A stretch of DNA of 64,000 nt from Protula sp. h YS-2021 (taxonomy: Eukaryota; Annelida; Polychaeta; Sabellida; Serpulidae): positions 86,869,094 through 86,933,093 of the forward strand of contig OX457027.1 of assembly GCA_949752745.1 (NCBI GenBank). Reading direction: 5' to 3'. The translations under genes were made by a program, and so were the position numbers. Positions 60,062-64,000 of this stretch are shown here, in pieces; within the stretch, counting starts at the first letter, position 1, and each line of letters opens with the position of its first letter. The notes beneath the pieces are model-generated. The model saw only the letters and a list, made by a program, of their open reading frames with translations, was not told the origin of the DNA and ran no database searches.

Positions 60062-61945
60062 ATGTTGGCGTCTCGAAAGGTAGTGCGTTGGCTAAAGAGG
60101 GGTTACTCCTTACCTTTCAAACGAGACCAGAACGGGCTCAGATGCTCTATTCCCCATAATCTCCAACGCGCCAAAGCGACTGGTCACCTCCTACCCCAAG
60201 GGGTCGGAAAAGGAGTTCGCTCTCCAGGAAATGTTGTTGAGCTTAACACAAAAACAAGCGATCGAGGAAATGCCAGAAAATCAAACGGGTTTTTTCAGCA
60301 GGGTTGTTCTGGTTCCCAAGAATGGAACCTCCTCCCGGGGGATGGAGGTTAGTAATCGACCTCTCCCCCATAAACGGTTTTCTTCGAGTGGTCACCTTTC
60401 AGATGGACACGGCCCAGGTGATAAAAGGGTCGTTACGGGAAGGGATGTGGGGTACCTCCATCGATCTATCCGATGCTTACCTCCATATCCCTCTGCACCG
60501 CTCGGCAAGAAAATTTCTAGCCTTTCAAGTAGGGAAAAAGCGGTTTTGGTTTCTGACACTTCCCTTCGATCTAGCTACGGCCCAGTACGTTTTCTCCAAG
60601 GCCATGAAGGTGTTGAAAACATGGGCACGCCTAGAAGGCATGTTTGTCTTTCAGTATCTAGACGACTGGTTCCTGGCACATCAGGACAGACAGGTAGCCG
60701 AGAATCAAACTATGACGTTAGTTCGCAAGGCATTAAAGGTAGGTCTAGTAGTAAACCTAGCCAAGTCCGAACTACACCCCAAACAGTCAATTACTTTTCT
60801 AGGAGAATTGTGGGACCTGGTAATAGCAAGGGCGTTTCCTACGGCAGAGCGCTACCAGAAAATCGCGAAAGCCATAGGAAATATTCCCCCCGAGAAAAGG
60901 GTAAGGCTACAGGCCATGGAATCCCTTTTAGGTCTGCTAGTGACAACAGAGAAAACAGTCCCTCTGAGCCGTCTCTATTGCAGACCATTCCAAAGCCAGG
61001 TGAGATGGGCACTGCATCAGGGTCGTTCAACCACAGCAAGGATGCAAGGTAACACTACAAGCCCTACAGTGGTGGTGCGATGTACAAATCATGTCCGAAG
61101 AAATGCCATTTCAGCCCCCCACCCCAGAGATAGAGATTCAGACCGATGCATCCCACTCGGGATGGGGAATTTATTGGCATGGTCAGGTACGGAAGGGCAA
61201 ATGGCCACCCTCGCTCCAGACCTATCACATAAATTGGCTGGAACTCCGGGTAGTCTGGATTGCCTTGGACAAACTGGCCAAACAACTCAGAAACAGGGCA
61301 GTCCTATTTCGGTTAGACAATTCCACAGCTATAGCGTACCTCAACAAGCAGGGGAGTACCAAATCACGGTCCCTTTCCAAACTAGCACTTCAGATTCTCA
61401 CAAGGGCCCGGGAGGAACAGGTGACCATTTCAGCCCATCACCTGGCCGGGAAACTAAATGTCTTAGCAGACTTAGCTTCCAGACAGGGTCAAGTTATCAA
61501 CACCGAGTGGTGCCTATCCCCTCGGTCGTTTCAATGGGTGACACGTCAGTCTCCATGGGGTACTCCGACTCTGGATCTGTTTGCAAACGCTATAACCGCC
61601 CAACTTCCCCGGTACGTGTCCCCTTGTTCGGACCCAGCAGCTTGGGCAGTGGACGCCCTCAACTGTCAGTGGCCACGGGACGAAGTGCTGTATGCCTTTC
61701 CCCCACAAGCAATCTTAGGGCAAGTCCTGCAGAGAGTAATCGAGTTGAAACCACCGTTTCTATTGCTCATTGCCCCGTGGTCACCGGAAGCCCCGTGGTT
61801 CGCCCTCCTACTCCATTGCAAGATAGTGAGGTCGATACAGATTCCGTGCCACAACGAGTTGCTATCACAACCCCACTGGCAACACTTCCACCCCTCCCCT
61901 CACTTACTGAATCTCCACCCTTGGTGTCTGACCAGTCCTTTTTGA
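60062..61945 (+). pseudogene. DIRS reverse transcriptase - RNase H, frameshifted
   Basis: Copies the element RNA. Lead-in 'VVRWLKRGYSLPF' (about 60,080), then shifts near 60,200 and 60,345 (a G5 run) into the main frame: 'GGWRLVIDLSPINGFL' (about 60,340), catalytic 'SIDLSDAYLHIPL' (about 60,458), 'LPFDLATAQYVFSK' and catalytic 'FQYLDDWFLA' (about 60,650). A shift near 61,050 leads to RNase H in the next frame: 'IQTDASHSGWGIYW' (about 61,135), 'WLELRVVWIAL', 'FRLDNSTAIAYLNKQGSTKS' (about 61,308), 'SAHHLAGKLNVLADLASR', and the downstream DIRS block 'PTLDLFANAITAQLP' and 'VLYAFPP' (about 61,685), to TAA/TGA near 61,943. All catalytic Asp residues remain; only frame breaks disable it. Confidence 0.88.
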
Positions 61946-63002
61946 ACAACAAGGGCTTCTCTAAACAGGTGAGGGAGAAGATAGTAAACAGTCACAAGGG
62001 CTCTACGGCCAAGGTTTACAGGTCTCAGTGGAATGAGTTTACCGCCTGGTGTAGCATTTCTAAGCTGGACCCGTTTCAGGCTAGCCCAGCAGTGGTAGCG
62101 GACTTCCTCGACCACCTATTCACTGAGGAGAAATTAAAGGTAGGTTCCATCGAGGGCTATAGGGCCGCTATAGCGTCAAGACTCAAAGCATCCACAGGTT
62201 ACGACCCGGGCGAAGATACAACTCTCTCACAACTAGAGACATTTTAAAGTTAATTCCCCACCCTGCCCATCCAAAATAGCGCAGTGGGATTTATCTTTAG
62301 TCTTGCGGTATCTCCAACGCCCAGACATCTTTAGTAAAGACGTGATTTCAGCATAAAAAGGCAACTTTAAGATTCACGTTTTTATTGGCGTTAGCGTCGG
62401 GCAAAAGAAGAGGTGAAATTCATGCCCTGGACAGAAAGGTAAATAAAGATAAGGGCACGTGGGAGAAGGTTACCCTAGTCCCCAGAGCAGGATTCATGGG
62501 AAAGACCCACATTATGACTCAAGGGATGGGAACGTTCGGTCACATTTCCCTCTCGTCACTACCAGACGACTCCGAGACCGACGGCTTGATCTCTTTGTGT
62601 CCCGTCAAGGCTTTGCGTCAGTATTTAGAAATGTCAGAGGCCTACAGAACTAAAAATCAGAAAGCATTCATCATTTCTTTTATGCCGACATTTAACAAAG
62701 ATCTGTCGAAACAGTCGATATCAAATTACATTAAAAAGATCATTCTGGCAGCCTCTGACGAAGCACAAATTGACCCGAACCCGTCACGGGAACTAAACGT
62801 CAAAGCCCATCAAGTAAGGCAAGTAGCTAACTCCCTCAGGGCCCTGCGTAATGTGTCTCTTTCAGATATATTAAAAACAGGTTGCTGGGTTTCCCTCAAC
62901 TCGTTTGTTAAATACTATCTGAAAGACTTTTCACAAGATGAGTTGTCTGGTTTATATTCTTTGGGACCTTTCGTGGCGTCAGAAACGACTATTACAGTCT
63001 GA
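61910..63002 (+). pseudogene. DIRS tyrosine recombinase, interrupted
   Basis: Integrates the circular DNA copy by site-specific recombination. The N-terminal part ('KGSTAKVYRSQWNEFTAWC', about 62,000) ends at a stop at 62,245. The stretch to about 62,380 contains stops. The catalytic part (to TGA 63,000) has the first Arg in 'LASGKRRGEIHAL' (about 62,400), HxxR in 'KAHQVRQVANS' (about 62,805) and the Tyr in 'FVKYYL' (about 62,915). The full R-H-R-Y set is present, but the frame is broken between the two parts. A basic Asn/Lys-rich tail ('KFKNKGKQKGNFSKN', 63,035-63,117) follows in another frame after an acceptor-like GTTGTAG and may be the original C-terminus. Confidence 0.87.
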
Positions 63003-63117
63003 TGGTTTCTGTTGTAGGCCCGCATCCCCCAAGTTCAAGAACAAGGGCAAGCAGAAGGGCAACTTCTCCAAGAACCGTAACGGGAACAGTAACAACAACC
63101 ACAAGCCACGAAAGTAA

Positions 63118-64000
63118 CAACCTGCAAGAAGGATTCCCCTTCTTACTTTAGACATTTCGTTTCGCTAAGGTCCTTCGGACCATTTCGGCTCCGTGCTTAT
63201 ATTAAGCTACGGACAAACGCTGGACTATTATTTTTAATTAAGCATTTTATATACTCCGAGGTGTTCATGACCGTATGTTTAATGAGTACAGCCCAGTCTT
63301 CGGTCTTACGGCTACTCGGGTCTGACGTTTTGATCTTCTTTCTTCAAGTCTTTCAGAAAGAAAGGGGGGCCGTTTCCGTCCCAAACGTACCGTAGTGACC
63401 GTATACCCGTTGTGTCCGGAAGACCGAAAGTCCGATCTGTTGTCCTTGGTATGAGGGACCATAGTGCCATTATGGGCTTATGGGACCATAACGGCCCCAT
63501 ATAGGGAAACAGTCACAAATTAGCTAAAATTTATCTGTATTTCATTTTATGGCGATTTACAGTAGTTTTAGAACTATCTAGTCAATCTTTACAAGTTTAT
63601 TTCAAATAAACGTGGTAAATTAGAATAATTTGGGAGAAAGAAAAATTAGACAACGGTGTCTTTCTTTTTCCAAGTTTGAATAGCATGTCTTGTAAGGCAC
63701 TTCAGTCGCCTACTCGAAGTGTCAAAGAGTTTATTTGCGTAAATCTCTCGGGTTTACGATCGTATTGTAGTGTTGCTAAATAAACTTAATTATTCAGCAA
63801 TACATAGCAAGTGAATAGTGAGAACTTGAGGTAGGGATCCATCCGGTGGGCGGTTGGAGGGGGATGGTGATAGTTCTCAAAAGATGATGGCATGGTTGGA
63901 AGCCTTTCTCATCTCAACTGACAGTTGCTGTGATACTTTACTTTATTTATGATTTTACCTTTTGTTAAAAGACCGGAATGGTACGCTTCCGGACTTTATT
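63118..64000. other. 3' flank of the DIRS element; nothing further recognised
   Basis: AATAAA at about 63,605 could be a poly(A) signal. No gene or named repeat is visible to the end of the window. Confidence 0.4.

Larger units (their letters stand above)
57778..63117 (+). mobile_element. DIRS-type tyrosine-recombinase retrotransposon (copy 1), nearly complete
   Basis: Order gag, reverse transcriptase, RNase H, tyrosine recombinase, the DIRS layout (no DDE integrase, no protease). Bounds given are those of the coding part; the GC-rich flanks (about 57,100-57,777 and 63,118-63,520) probably hold the split terminal repeats, but I could not match them by eye. Several frameshifts make it defective. 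A second, much older copy lies at 10.4-13.1 kb on the other strand. Confidence 0.9.

Noticed and set aside
60304..62247. A single 647-codon open frame read as one protein
   Set aside because: It is a mosaic: reverse transcriptase at its start and recombinase at its end are genuine, but the middle is the wrong frame of the RNase H, which is encoded one frame over at 61,091-61,945.
57340..63520. Specific split terminal repeats of the DIRS element
   Set aside because: Both flanks are GC-rich with ACGG-type phrases, but I could not align any stretch convincingly by eye.

Overview
This window is eukaryotic nuclear DNA from an animal: AT-rich, intron-rich, packed with transposons and satellites. 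The only host genes I can support are two complete multi-exon genes for organic anion transporting polypeptides (OATP/SLCO family), head-to-tail on the minus strand. OATPs, Polintons, DIRS elements, L1/Tx1-type LINEs and long minisatellites together suggest an invertebrate, perhaps a mollusc or other lophotrochozoan. That placement is inference; no species can be named from the sequence.

Layout. 0.5-2.5 kb: a decayed LINE. 4.3-37.2 kb: OATP gene 1 (8 coding exons, minus). Its introns hold minisatellites (5.9-8.8 kb), a wrecked DIRS retrotransposon on the minus strand (10.4-13.1 kb), a 25-bp repeat (15.6 kb) and a whole 14.86-kb Polinton/Maverick (16,753-31,612) with 186-bp terminal inverted repeats. 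37.2-45.1 kb: intergenic, with a dispersed tandem repeat, a long hairpin and a 20-21-bp satellite. 45.1-51.8 kb: OATP gene 2 (8 coding exons, minus), with a 1.66-kb hAT-like non-autonomous element in its second intron, flanked by a perfect 8-bp duplication. 52.7-54.5 kb: microsatellite, TGACCTTGA-rich repeats and a palindrome-rich putative MITE. 57.7-63.1 kb: a nearly complete but frameshifted DIRS element on the plus strand.

The two OATP genes have identical lengths for exons 2-8 (186, 165, 196, 142, 161, 65, 299 bp) and identical intron phases, so they are tandem duplicates. Most exons differ clearly at the DNA level, but the exon encoding the Kazal-like extracellular domain has a 125-bp stretch with no difference at all, which points to gene conversion.

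The Polinton has a plus-strand block (Cys-rich protein, protein-primed DNA polymerase B, three small proteins of which at least the first is PC4/p15-like) facing a minus-strand block. The minus block runs from right to left: accessory genes, integrase with chromodomain, packaging ATPase, small basic protein, conserved Polinton protein, penton-like minor capsid, small core-like protein, major capsid, cysteine protease. A shared poly(A) region lies between the two blocks. Core genes are broken by stops and frameshifts, whereas several accessory frames are open. The accessory set is the most novel part: a NADAR (YbiA-like) domain gene, a set of PC4-like proteins, and a three-member paralogous family of small proteins. 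Start-stop overlaps (ATGA, TAATG) and TATA boxes lying on the ends of upstream genes show very tight packing.
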